Of a stretch of DNA of 60,000 nt, positions 45,843 to 56,700 are shown piece after piece. Position numbers and translations under genes: made by a program. The stretch is taken from positions 34,365,554 to 34,425,553 of the forward strand of contig OX485803.1 in NCBI GenBank assembly GCA_950295325.1, given 5' to 3'. Source of the stretch: Polytrichum commune (Eukaryota > Streptophyta > Polytrichopsida > Polytrichales > Polytrichaceae). The first letter of the stretch is position 1. Each line of letters begins with the position of its first letter. The notes under the pieces were generated by a model. It searched no databases and had not been told where the DNA came from. It was given only the letters and a program-made list of their open reading frames with translations.

Positions 45843-46598
45843 AGGTATGTGGGTGTCATTCGGTTACTATCCTAAAACGGACACATGTATTTGATCGGTG
45901 TGTGGTTAGGTGAGGAACAAAGAACAAACGCCATGAGGATTGGAAAGAGATTTGGTATGTGTTTTCAATTTGTGTTGACTACTCCACATTCAACTGTGAA
46001 ATCGATTGGGAGGACTTATGTTTTGTTCACTTAGGGAATCCCATAACATTATCCATCTACACGGGGGGTGTTCCATTCTATATTTAGCATTTGACATGGG
46101 CCCCCGCTATCTTACTTCCTCGGAAAGAAACCTAGAATAGAAGAAGACTTTGGCGTTGGTACGAGTAATGAATAGTGTCGGCATGAATAGTAAGAACATT
46201 TATGCATAGTGTTAACATTTCCAGCGACAATGCTGCTATGAATAATACGGGGATGAACAACGACTCTTGTGAATAGCGCCCGGACCATAACTCCATCCAC
46301 CCGAATTTCCGAGTATCAATTCGAGTGCATGAATAGTAAACAACAACCCTTACTTCGTTCGGAAACCTCACAAACTATGATTGACATATTCCAGGGTCAG
46401 GTTCCGACCCACATGGTGGAACCACGTTATGCAACCAACATGCACTCCCAATAACCATAACGAAGCAAGGAGAAAGCCCGGATTTCAATACGACGATTTC
46501 ATTGTTGTCGACGTTTTGATCATAACATAGATTTGATAAAAGCAAGACACGAGATGGGGAACTAGAGAACCGAGCCACTTAATAAGACCCACATATCC
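45843..46598 (+). mobile_element. Family A element with internal insertion
   Basis: The left end AGGTATGTGGGTGTCATTCG is preceded by TA, and a diverged right end AATAAGACCCACATATCC finishes at 46598. The left interior (GAGGAACAAAGAACAAACGC, CACATTCAACTGTGAAATCG) and right interior (GCACTCCCAATAACCATAAC, CATAACATAGATTTG, GAGATGGGGAACTAGAG) are in normal order. About 370 bp of unrelated DNA (about 46050-46430) separates them. Confidence 0.6.
46160..46345. repeat. Cluster of ATGAATAGT motifs
   Basis: TGAATAGTGTCGG, CATGAATAGTAAG, TATGAATAATACG, GTGAATAGCGC and CATGAATAGTAAAC occur within about 185 bp, inside the DNA inserted in the family A copy. The spacing is irregular. Confidence 0.6.
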
Positions 46599-49108
46599 AT
46601 CCCCACCGTGAAGAGAGCTGACTTGTTTCGAGCGGACAAAAGCACACAAGGTACCACTTCACTTGCTTACACCGATCGTGATGTACCAAAAGTATGAGCA
46701 CTCGGGTGTGATAGAGAGAGATGTATATAAGTATACGGGAGCCTCGGGGGTGGGGGGGGGGGTCACGGTACCATGTTCCGTAAATTACTAAATTGATTTG
46801 ACAGACCCCGAGCCGAGCCAGGTGGCGATCAATCATACACATGGCAGGTTGCTGCTGCTTGCTTGTGGCTAGCTAGCTAAGCTAGGCCTGTGGTTGTGGT
46901 TGTGGTTGTGGTGGTTGTTGTTGGTCTCGGATCTCGGCGGAGGTGTGAGACAACAAGTGCAGCACACACAACGAAAGTCCTCCCACGAAAGAAACACTGT
47001 CATAACACGAGTGAGTAATCAATGCAGTCCTTTCAAAGAAAGAGATTGGACCGGCCCCGACCTCGACGATTTGGGCGAACCAACCCATGCACTCGCTCCT
47101 TGTTGGGTGCCTAAACCCTTGCCTCCAAGGAACCAATGTACGGGTCGGTTCGCCCCGGCCCGACCTTGACACCCTCCACCAAAACCAAGTGTTTGAAATC
47201 AGTAAAAGTGTGGCCATGGCAAGCCTTCGTAGCATTGCTAAACTCCATGTAACATTACAGAGCGATTAGGTATTTGTTGCACCCCTGCTGTCGAGAATTA
47301 CGGTGGAATAATGCACCCCCTCGCAAAATGGACGATCTTGAGCCTGAGTATTGTTCACTTTGCAAGAATGGACCGGTACCTTGGGGGGAGGGGGTAGAGT
47401 TGGTCTACAAACCATTTAAAATAATATTTTCCCCCTACATGCAGCATGTTGGCCGGCTGGTTGCATGGGGCCCAACACCGGGCTTAGCATGTTGGCGCTT
47501 ACATGACCATCAACTTGGGATGTGTGTGTCATGAATCTTACTTTCTCGATTCGTGGCCTTGTCCCAACTCACCCCTTTTAGAAAAAAAATAACGGCAATA
47601 CTAGACTCTATAAATGTTATGCACCTATCATTTATCCTAAGCATGAGAAGAATGCAAATCAAAGGGTTAGGAATAAACATACTATGATTTAAAAAATAAG
47701 TGATGGTCTAAGTTTTAGTGTTGCAACAAGGCCTCAATAAAACATGCCATCTCTTTCATTTAAAAGGACGAGGGGAGAATGAGTGTCACGAGCATAAGAT
47801 TGGCATTGACATGGAATTGTCCGAAGGGGAGGGGGGTTGTGTATGTTGTGACTCAATTTATGCACAAAATTTATGCTTTACGTTGTCATAACATTATTCA
47901 CCATGGGAACCTTGTTTTCATATGGATTATAGTAGAGATGACTAAAATAATAGTAGTCAACTACATGGAGTTTGATCATGGGTCATGGATTTTTCTAGTT
48001 AGCTTGAAATCCTCAAGTATTCTCAACATATTAATCAGGGGTTAATTACAAGAGTATGTTAGCGGGCCATTGATGCACGGGCCTATCACGATGGTTCTCT
48101 CCTTGGCCGTTCATATTGAGATGCACACATACTCGGTAGCAAGACTCATTACTACATGGTCATGATAGAAAATTTGGTTGCAAGCTCCAAAGTGCTAAAG
48201 AATAGGACCCCCCTCTCTCTAGTGTGAGCTTTGGGAGTCAACAACTTGCTATCCCCAACGTGTAAACCTTTGATCTCCCCTTTCTATTCCAAACTTTTGA
48301 CACACGATAATTACATGCTACCCCAAATAGAACTCAGATCCAAACCCACGCATTTAACTTGAGTTTGATCATGAGTCTCACCTTCTTCTACGGAGTACCC
48401 TACTATATTCTACTTCTTCTCTTCCATTCTAGATTGAAAGTGCAACCAATTAATCGAGAAAAAAAAGGATGTGTTCTCTCCACTTCACCATGGCATGGAT
48501 TTATTTTCATCACTATAACAACAATACTTATAATAATCCTCATAGTAATGTTGTGGGAAAACCACCATAGGTTCAAAACTAGAAGTACGGATTCAAAGTT
48601 CTTTATAAAAACATGAATAATTATGGGTTTAACAGTATATTATCAACATTAAACCAAAAAAAACCCCCAATATTTTGCTAACATTTTATCATCGAATATT
48701 GAGAAGAATTTAATTGGTTTTGTAGGCGGCCTTAACTTTCAAACCACATATAAAATACAGTGGAAAACACCACAATCTTTTCTCATCTACCCACACTAAC
48801 TTACAACCCACACTATTTAGTTGTGAAAGGTGTACCGTAAGGAGGGTACATGGGACTCCCAATCCAATTACAGCATTGTATAGTAAAAAAAACTGACCCA
48901 TAACCATTCTCTCTCTCTCTCTCTGTACGTGATTCGTCCCATGCCTTTAGGTTGCCAGTCCTTGCACAAATTCTTCCCTCCCCATCAACTCTCAACACTT
49001 TAATGTCAAACCCGACTCACCACTCACCAACTTGCATGGTCCCGACTCCCGGCTTACTCTCAAATTCAACCAAAAACCTCCCTCAAATACATCCATCAAT
49101 AACCTTAT
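46599..49108. other. Intergenic DNA, low-complexity tracts, no gene
   Basis: Holds a G-run at about 46749-46762, a (GTGGTT)n-like tract at 46890-46922 and a (CT)n run at 48908-48924. GCTAGCTAGCTAAGCTAGG lies near 46868. Frames of 85-117 codons (46882-47235 -, 46894-47169 +, 47274-47534 +) overlap each other on opposite strands without domains. The slightly richer GC at 46.6-47.5 kb could mark an old promoter, which I cannot support further. Confidence 0.45.
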
Positions 49109-49270
49109 AGCCCACTCCCACTTACTGGTGTGGACTACTGGCAAATGGTTCCTAAGTTACCAATAAGGACCACTTTTAGCTCCAGTTTGGCTAGTGAGAG
49201 CCATTGGATGTAACCAATGCTTGTAAAAAATATTCATAAGTGGCCCCGCACCAATAAGTGGGGGTGGGCT
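49109..49270. mobile_element. Family H MITE-like element, copy 2
   Basis: The ends AGCCCACTCCCACTTACTGG and the inverse TAAGTGGGGGTGGGCT are TIRs. The interior GAGAGCCATTGGATGTAACC with AATGCTTGTA matches 41149-41292. Length is 162 bp. Confidence 0.65.
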
Positions 49271-49286
49271 ATTGGTTAATGTATGC

Positions 49287-49690
49287 AGGCATGTGGGTGT
49301 TACTCATTTAGTTACTTTCTTAATTGGAAGGACACCTATATTTTTTTATTGTTGTGTGTGTGTGTGTGGTGTTCAACAAGGATCAAAGAACAAACATAGT
49401 AAAGACATGCGTTTAAAAGAGATTGGATGATGTCTTTAAACTTTATGAACCACTCCACATTCAACAGTGAACGCATATGGGAGGATCTAGATATTCAATT
49501 AAAGAATCAACAACCATGCATTTTCGGATAGCCCATAACTAAACAAGGGGAGGTTGATTTTTAGTTGAATTACTTGCTTCATGCTTCATCGTAGATTTGC
49601 CAATGTGACACAAGTTTATGTTGATGTTGTTGTTGAATAAATATAATTGACAGAAGTTGGAGAACATGAAAAATGAAGCCAACAACACAC
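49287..49690 (+). mobile_element. Family A element, single-unit copy
   Basis: AGGCATGTGGGTGTTACTC is the left TIR. The interior GATCAAAGAACAAACATAG, GTTTAAAAGAGATTGGATG, CACATTCAACAGTGAACGC, CTTCATCGTAGATTTGCCAA and AAGTTGGAGAACATGAAAAA gives the unamplified order used as reference for the array at 6880. The right end near CAACAACACACAA is decayed. Confidence 0.65.
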
Positions 49691-50619
49691 AATTTCTTTA
49701 GCGAACTGTTGATGTTAACTTGTATACTCTTCCCACATGAGACCACCATCATGTACCCACACAAACATTATATGATCCCACTTTATTCATATATATCCCA
49801 CTTTCCAAGGGTCTTCTTACAAAAGCGATGGTTGTGGTGGCAATATCGATATGGTTGTGGTAGTTGTTTGCTTTCTTTGATTCACTTTCCATGAAAATGG
49901 CATAACAATTGCTAACCATGATGGGAACCATCCCTTGCCCCCCCTTGACCCACTATTCCTCATGGTTAATCATCCTTGGGTTGGTTGTTCATGTTCATGC
50001 TCACGTGGCATCGTTAGAGAGCTCCAACACCAAAGGTCAAGGGAGGAAGTTGAAAAGGCAACTGGCACTTTAACACTACAACTCACCGCCAACAAAAATA
50101 AATAGGTATCACTTTAATTTCTTCCAAAGTCTGAGACCTAAGCCAATGACATATTGTGATGTAGAAAACCGACCCCACCATCAATCACAACCATAAGGAT
50201 TCGCAAAAAAACAAGTGTAAATGGAAAATAAACCAACCATAATTATGATTGATTGTGGTGATTAAACCTGACCACAACTACAACCACCTTTGTAGTGTAA
50301 CTACCCTTCACACACTCTTTCCGAAGGAGATCACCGTCACTAACTTAACACACACAAACATACGAGTCTCACTTTATTCCACTCTTTTCATGTACTAAGT
50401 TACAAGTAAGTAGCTCTTACCACAACACGGATCCCTCATCCATCACCGCATTCATGTTCCCACATTAAATATAATATAAAGTGCCTCGGCTGGTTATAAT
50501 ATGGGCCTTTAGTGGTCACTCTCCTCTAACTGGACCCTATACTATTTGAGTGCTCCGAAGGTAGTAGTAGCCTAGTACACCATCTTCAGTTCAAAAACCT
50601 AGTTAACAAACCCGATTAT
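49691..50619. other. Intergenic DNA, nothing recognised
   Basis: Mildly rich in AACCATAA-type and ACAACTACAACC-type stretches. No gene or repeat family supported. Confidence 0.45.
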
Positions 50620-50840
50620 TATAAGGGCCGTATGTGGTCGCTTTTATGTGTTTGTTTGTAAAAGAACAAGAATTATTGTTTGACCTCTCCTAACTTTTTG
50701 CATCTCTGCTAAAAAAAAAAAACGTTGAAATGGCAAACTGTGTCCTTTGCAATCGTTGACTGGACGAGACGATTCCCGGTCCGATCCAATGGCCACAAAT
50801 TGGTGTGGGGTTGGAAGTTCCCACTATAGCCATTTCCAAA
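50620..50840 (+). repeat. Family F repeat, copy 5
   Basis: GGGCCGTATGTGGTCGC, TGACCTCTCCTAACTTTTTG, TTGAAATGGCAAACTGTG, TTGACTGGACGAGACGATTC, CCGATCCAATGGCCACAAA and GGGGTTGGAAGTTCCCAC match the copy at 51425 block by block. Confidence 0.65.
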
Positions 50841-51287
50841 CATAGAAGCACCCACGCAACAAACATATCCGAAAACACAACGTAAACATCATCAACGGTA
50901 ACTCATGCTTGGTGCACACACATAACACTTTGTAGTTGCCGTGCTAATAATAGTACGAGAGTGAAGCAAAAGTAGGACGAAGAAGAAGAAGCACTTTACG
51001 TTGCCGTTGCATCCAAGTTTGCCATCCACCTTGACAACGGCAAATTCAAGCGTTGTTGCGATGATCCTATGGCAACTGCAATGTCATACGATTGGCTCCC
51101 ATCGCTTTTGCATCTCTTTCTATCCACTAGAACAAGAACTTCCAAAAGACCTCACATTAAAAGGAAAAAAAAACCCCATTGGTTTGCGTGTAGGACGAAG
51201 TACTTTTTTTTGTAACCTGTAAACCGTAATGCAAATCGTGTTCTTCACAAACACAATTATGATCGGTAACGACCCTACTACAACTGT
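50841..51287. other. Intergenic DNA, nothing recognised
   Basis: Contains an AAG-rich tract near 50978 and a short frame (51001-51222) without motif. Confidence 0.4.

Positions 51288-51351
<64 letters not shown>
51288..51351. repeat. (AAC)n microsatellite, ~21 units
   Basis: An uninterrupted AAC/CAA run of about 64 bp. It generates poly-Thr, poly-Val and poly-Cys frames that are not genes. Confidence 0.97.
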
Positions 51352-51352
<1 letters not shown>

Positions 51353-51424
51353 AAAATCGCTGTGTGTGTGTGAACAAGGCTTCCTTCCTTCCACACCACC
51401 ACCATCTTTGGTTGCAGACCTAGT

Positions 51425-51620
51425 TAACAAAACTGGTCACACATGACTCTGCACGTGGTCACCACTTTGACCTCCCCTAACTTTTGCATCTCAACTCCGA
51501 TTTTGAAACTTGAAGTGGCAAGTCTTGGTGATTCGCAGTTGTGGATCGGACGAGATTGTTCCCGATCCGATCCAACGGCCAAAAGTGTCCGGGGAGTTGG
51601 AAGTGGCGACAACAGTAGTG
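51425..51620 (+). repeat. Family F repeat, copy 6
   Basis: CACGTGGTCACCACTTTGAC, CTCCCCTAACTTTTGCATCT, GAAACTTGAAGTGGCAAGTC, GGACGAGATTGTTCCCGATC, CGATCCAACGGCCAAAAGTG and GGGGAGTTGGAAGTGGCG make this a well-preserved copy. It is the last intergenic repeat before the TPL promoter. Confidence 0.65.
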
Positions 51621-51878
51621 CCGCATAACACCACATCCGCAACCAGCAGCAACTCCGCCTCCTCCTCCTCGAAACATCACCAGGGATCGGTTTTTATTTT
51701 TTGTTTTTAAAACAAAGGAGGGGAAAAAGAAAAGGAAAAACAGCACTGAAGCCACTGGTGGTCCACTGCAGTGAAGACCCCCTTCAAACACTCCATCCCA
51801 CTGCTGCTCCAGAATATAAACCAACACTATCCCCCTAAAGCCTAGCCCTCCTACCCTAGGGCCTAGCGCCTAGCCCCA

Positions 51879-51905
51879 CCCTACCCTACCCTACCCTACC
51901 CTACC
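51879..51905. repeat. (CCCTA)n telomere-like tract upstream of TPL
   Basis: Five CCCTA units followed by CC, in a CCTAG-rich neighbourhood (51841-51915). The canonical plant telomere unit is CCCTAAA, so this is only telomere-like. It lies about 85-110 bp before the TATA box. Short telo-box motifs occur in promoters of some plant growth genes, but function here is inference. Confidence 0.85.
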
Positions 51906-51988
51906 AGACCCTAGATAGCCACAACAGCCTAGGGACTGACTCCAAGTAGGGTGATAAGCGCACAGGCTTACTGGCCACTCGTAGCGCT

Positions 51989-51996
51989 TATAAAAG
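51989..51996 (+). promoter_or_regulatory. Candidate TATA box for the TPL gene
   Basis: TATAAAAG within GCGCTTATAAAAGCGGCC lies at the AT-rich to GC-rich transition. A transcription start about 30 bp downstream (near 52025) would give a leader of about 1.7 kb before splicing. ATATAAGCGCAGTGG is repeated just downstream (about 52040-52072). Alternative starts nearer 53.1 kb are possible. Confidence 0.4.
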
Positions 51997-51999
51997 CGG

Positions 52000-53712
52000 C
52001 CTACACCCTATCCCAACGCTGATAAGCCAAGGGTGGGGGATATAAGCGCAGTGGGCGATATAAGCGCAGTGGCACTGATAAGGACCCGGGCGCGGAATAC
52101 GAGCGGGGGCTGATACGGGGGGGGGGTGTGATCAGTTGATACGCGCTGGCGACGCGCCGAGAGAGGGGGAGAGAATGAATGAGTGAATGATCAGTGATGA
52201 GTGAGCAGTTGATACGCGGGCGAGGGAGAGGGAGGGGGAGAGGAGGGGAGCGAGGGAGAGTGATAGGTGATAAGTGATAGGGAGTGGGGCCAGAGAAGGC
52301 CCAGGAGGCGTGGCGTGGCCTGGTCTGTCTGGGGCGGTACAGAAAGGGCCGGCTGGCTGGCTGCCTTTGCTTTGCTTTGCTCTCCCTCCTTTGCCTTTGC
52401 CTAAGTTCGCCCTGCGTTGTTTGGTTTGGTTTGGTTTGGGTTGGTTTGCTTGGCCCTAGCATCATCTATCTCTATGCTGCCATTGTTGGAGCTATGGCGG
52501 ATCACGCGTAGACCACGCCTATAGCGTTTGGGAGGTAGCTGCTGCTGCTGCGCGCAGGCAGGGGGAAGGCAGAGAAGGAGGAGGAGGAGGAGGGCAGGGG
52601 TGGTGGTGGTGGTGTGTGCCGTGTCGTCGTCGTCGTTTTTTGGTGGAGTAAGTAAGTAGTTCTTACAAAACCAGGACTCTGTTTGCGCACGCGCCGCACT
52701 TGATTGAACAGCATCAGAGGTGGGGAGAGCTTGGGAGGTTCCGAGGTTCGGAGCTTGAAACCCCAGGCCCGGAGTGCGTGGTTAGTGTGTGTGTTGGGGG
52801 AGGGGGGGGGGTGCGGGGAGAGAGCGGGACGGTGGTGTGGTGGAGCAACGGGGCGAGGAGGGATCGATGAGGCAGGATAGCGTATATGGGGGTTAGGGTG
52901 GGAGCATCCGCAACGGGGAGGAGAAGGAGTGGTAGGAGTTGGAGTTGGAGTGGAGGTACGGCGCATCGGGGCCGGACGTAGAGAAGGCGGAGGCGGGAAT
53001 GGGAGGTTGACTTTATGGGTTTAGGGAGGCCGGGGAGTCGAAAAGGAGAATCCGAAAGGAAGCTTCGGGAAGGGCATGTGAGCTGAGCAAGAGGGGCAGA
53101 CACGGCTAGGAGCTCTGCGGGTGTGGGAGCCATCCGACAGGGTTTGGCGCCATTTAGTTCTTGTTCCGGTGAGTTCTGCGTTTGTGTTTTTGATGTTTGT
53201 TGTCTTCCGTTACGTCACGTCACGTTACGTTTTGTTTTGTTTTGCTGTGCTGTTTGTTGTGTGTGTGTGTGTGAGGGGGGAGGGGCTTTGGAGGCGCGGG
53301 AAAAACCAGTGGTGCATCCGAAAGTGGTGCCCAGTGGCTTAGGAAGCTGTGGCTGGCTTGCTTTCCGACAGGGGGATAGGATAGGTCGGAAGCGTGTGGA
53401 AGCTCTTCTTCATCTGGTGGTGGTGGAGGATATATTCAGTGGTTTGACATTCGGAGGACTGGCAGGTGAGCGAGGGAGGACTCGCCGGAGCGTAGGTGGA
53501 AGGAAATTAGGGGAAGCGCGAAAAGGACGGGAAGGAGGGAAGGAAGGAAGGAAGGACAGGGTGCATGAAGAGGGAGCGGGGACCTACTAGGTCAGCCGAG
53601 CTCCGGAGAGGAAGGAGATAAACGAGGAAGCAAGGAAGGAAGGCAATACTTTAGTAGGCGAGGGCGCGGATCATTATTGCAGGGGGACAAGGAAGAGAGG
53701 AGGCAGGGAGCA
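52000..53712 (+). promoter_or_regulatory. GC/purine-rich promoter and 5' leader of TPL
   Basis: Composition changes abruptly from AT-rich intergenic DNA to G- and GA-rich DNA. Visible tracts are GAGGGAGAGGGAGGGGGAG (about 52221), TTTGCTTTGCTTTGC (52369), GGTTTGGTTTGGTTTGG (52422), GGAGGAGGAGG (52578), TGGTGGTGGTGG (52600) and GGAAGGAAGGAAGG (53536). Long frames occur on both strands (154-155 codons) but are low-complexity and mutually overlapping, so I treat them as compositional. The + frame at 53123-53590 would act as an upstream ORF if retained. Confidence 0.55.
53169..53682 (+). other. Probable 5'-UTR intron of TPL
   Basis: A strong donor, TTCCG|GTGAGTTCTG at 53169, and an acceptor, TCATTATTGCAG|GGGGAC ending at 53682, would remove 514 bp and leave about 30 nt before the ATG. 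A second possible donor, GGCAG|GTGAGC, lies at about 53466. The pairing is inferred from consensus only. Confidence 0.45.
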
Positions 53713-56700
53713 ATGTCGTCTTTAAGTAGGGAGCTCGTGTTTCTGATCTTGCAGTTCCTCGATGAGGAAAAGTTCAAAGAAACAGTGCACAAGTGAGCTC
53801 CCACTTCCCCCTTTCTTCCCTTCCTTTTTCACTTATTGGGCTCTCGTTCTTTCTAACCTTGCCTTTTTATTGCATGTGGTTTTACAGTGGTCCATTTTTT
53901 GGTACCCCTTTGGAGGGTTCTCATCACTTGACATTTACAATGTGAACCTCAGTGGGACGCATCATCTGAATGGTGGTGTCTTCTGATTAGGTCCTTCTAT
54001 GTCATTGAGTTCCCTCCATTGTGGAACTTGAAATGGCAGCGATTCAACTGTTGTTGATTTTTTGGTTGATACTCCAACGTTATCCTCTCCGTTTTCTGCT
54101 ATAGTGAAAGTCAATCTTGAAGTGTTATGTATTAGTACCGTGGTGGATTTTCTGTGGCAAGTCATAGTATAAGTTTCTTGCTGTGAGGTCTAGGTTTGTC
54201 CAGTTTTGTAATGCTCAAATTCTGACTAGGTCTTCTACCTTCACTGTAATCTCCTAGAAGAAGGAAGCTAATGTATAACCTCAACAAATTTGGTTGGGGC
54301 TATGTGTAGCTGCTGGAAATCTTTACCTTGGAGAGGACAAAACTTCTTATATCCTCTAGCTATGCTTGGATTTCCCATCACCTCATGAATAGAGTGCAGC
54401 TAGTGTTGGGAATTATATTGCTTGTGAATGAAGCTTCCCTTTTACAGTAGTCGATTTTTTGGTTCTCTGATGGTTGACCTAGTTCTGGTGTACCAGGGGT
54501 ACTGCATTATGGGCATGTGTAGCTTACAAACCCTTTATCTCGAAGTGCATGCCCATTTGATGGTCATGTGTTTTAGACTTCTGGACGGAACCCCTGGCTG
54601 GTATTTGGTATCATGATTGAGTGAAGGACTCAATTTGATTCTATCCATATCCCTGTGCTTGGTCCAGGTTTGCCTCTTTGCATCTATTGTCTTATTTGCA
54701 AATACGAGCTCACAAAAATGTGTTACAATGGGGAATGTTGGCCCTCAGATTGGAACAGGAATCAGGGTTCTTCTTCAACATGAAGTACTTTGAGGATCAG
54801 GTCCAAGGTGGGGAGTGGGAGGAGGTGGAGCGATATTTGTCAGGGTTTACGAAAGTGGATGACAACCGCTACTCCATGAAGATTTTCTTTGAGATCCGCA
54901 AACAGAAATACCTCGAGGCACTGGACAAGTATGTGTCTTTCATACTCTCAGGAATGTGGCAAGTTCACACAATTCATATTGTGTGCTCTTATTGAAAGTC
55001 ATTGGAGTGTCAGCAATGTAACATTGCATGCAAAGTGTAGGAGCCAGCCTGATACATTCTGACCCTTTGAGGGTTTCTATAATCAAGATTTTTCTGCCCT
55101 AAGTTGTGGAGGGTTGTTTGCAAAGTTAAGCCTTGACAGAGAAAACTTGCCGATATTAGTTCTAGGCAGTGGATAGACGTTCAGTCAGGTCATTGAAGAA
55201 GGGGTGAGTTGAAGTTAAGGGTTGCAGAGTTTGTTGAGCTTAGTACTACTTACACGGATTCCTTGTGCTTGTGTATCAGCTTCTCTAAGGTCTTTTTAAG
55301 TATTGAGTATATTTGATCCCATACATGCCATGGTGATCCATTTATGCATTTGAGAAAACTCTCACGTAAGGCTTGTGGTACATTGTGTGTAGGCAAGACC
55401 GAGCAAAGGCTGTGGACATACTTGTGAAAGATCTAAAGGTGTTTTCCTCCTTTAATGAGGAATTGTACAAGGAGATTACCCAGCTCCTCACTCTAGAAAA
55501 CTTCAGGTTTCAAAATCCCTCCTTCCCATTTTGTTTGTAGCTTATGGACTATGTTCAGTGTCAGCAGAGAATAGCCCATTCTGGTCCTTGATGTTGCCCT
55601 TGGAATTGCAGAATGTGTTCAATTGTATGTTCTTTCTTTCTTTCTACAGACTGGGACTAGGTCATGGACAAAAAGAAATATTTGATGTGTAGTTATATGT
55701 CTAGCTCGCATTCAGCAACATGGCTAGGACTTCCAGATCAAATGTTTGGTAATTGGATTATCCCTTAGTGCTTAAATTCCTTGCTGCATGACCTGGATGT
55801 AGGGAGAATGAGCAGCTATCAAAATACGGGGACACAAAATCAGCTAGGAATATTATGCTTTTAGAATTGAAGAAGCTGATAGAAGCAAATCCCCTCTTCC
55901 GAGACAAATTGGCGTTCCCATCATTGAAAGCATCTCGGCTGCGCACACTCATAAATCAAAGGTATCATGAACAATTTTGATCAATGTTAGCTGTGAATTC
56001 TCAGATGCCTGTGGATATGTGTAAAATTTTGTGCACAAATGACAGTTCTCAAAGATTGTGTAACCAGTGGGATTTGAGAAACTATAGACAGTATCATAAA
56101 TCAGCTATCTGACTGCCAACAGCACCTGACTACGTACATTACAATGGATTGTCATGTAGTCTCAACTGGCAGCACCAGCTCTGCAAGAATCCAAGGCCAA
56201 ATCCAGATATCAAGACACTTTTCATTGACCATACCTGTGGACCTCCAAATGGGGCTCGCGCTCCTCCACCTGCCAACAATCCCCTGGTGGGTGGTCTTCC
56301 AAAGCAAGGCGCCTTTCCTCCTCTTGGTGCCCACAGTGTAAGTTCTCATTGCTGTCACAAGTGAAGTGCACATTCTTTTACACCCTGCTTTCTGTGTAAG
56401 TTGGGTGAATCCTTGAAATGAGAGGTGCAGTACTTAGAGGGGTATGTAGTGGAGGAAAATAACTTTTCATTAGATTCATCGAGAACTTTTTTCTGCCATC
56501 CACATTTCTTGTCTAATTTGTAGTATGGATTTAACTTATACTGAGGTTCTGGGACTTGTGATAATCAGCCATTTCAACCAACAGCACCCCCTTCTGCAAG
56601 TGCATTAGCTGGGTGGATGGCAAATCCAAACCCACCAGCGCCACATGCTCCAGTTGTCACTGGCCCGGCAGCTCTTACTCCTCCTCCTAATTCAGGTTTT

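Noticed and set aside
51120-51423. Poly-Val, poly-Cys and poly-Thr frames
   Set aside because: These are translations of the (AAC)n microsatellite.
1-51500. Endogenous viral element or intact LTR retrotransposon
   Set aside because: I found no protein stretch resembling capsid, movement protein, gag-pol or integrase, and no pair of long direct terminal repeats. Strongly decayed copies could escape reading by eye.
51879-51905. Interstitial telomere (old chromosome end or fusion)
   Set aside because: The unit is CCCTA rather than CCCTAAA and only five units occur, in a promoter context.
52001-52966. Two 154-codon frames on the - strand (and another at 52714-53133)
   Set aside because: Pro/Ser-rich low-complexity products of G- and GA-rich leader DNA on the opposite strand of TPL. 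GC-rich DNA has few stop codons, so long frames are expected by chance.
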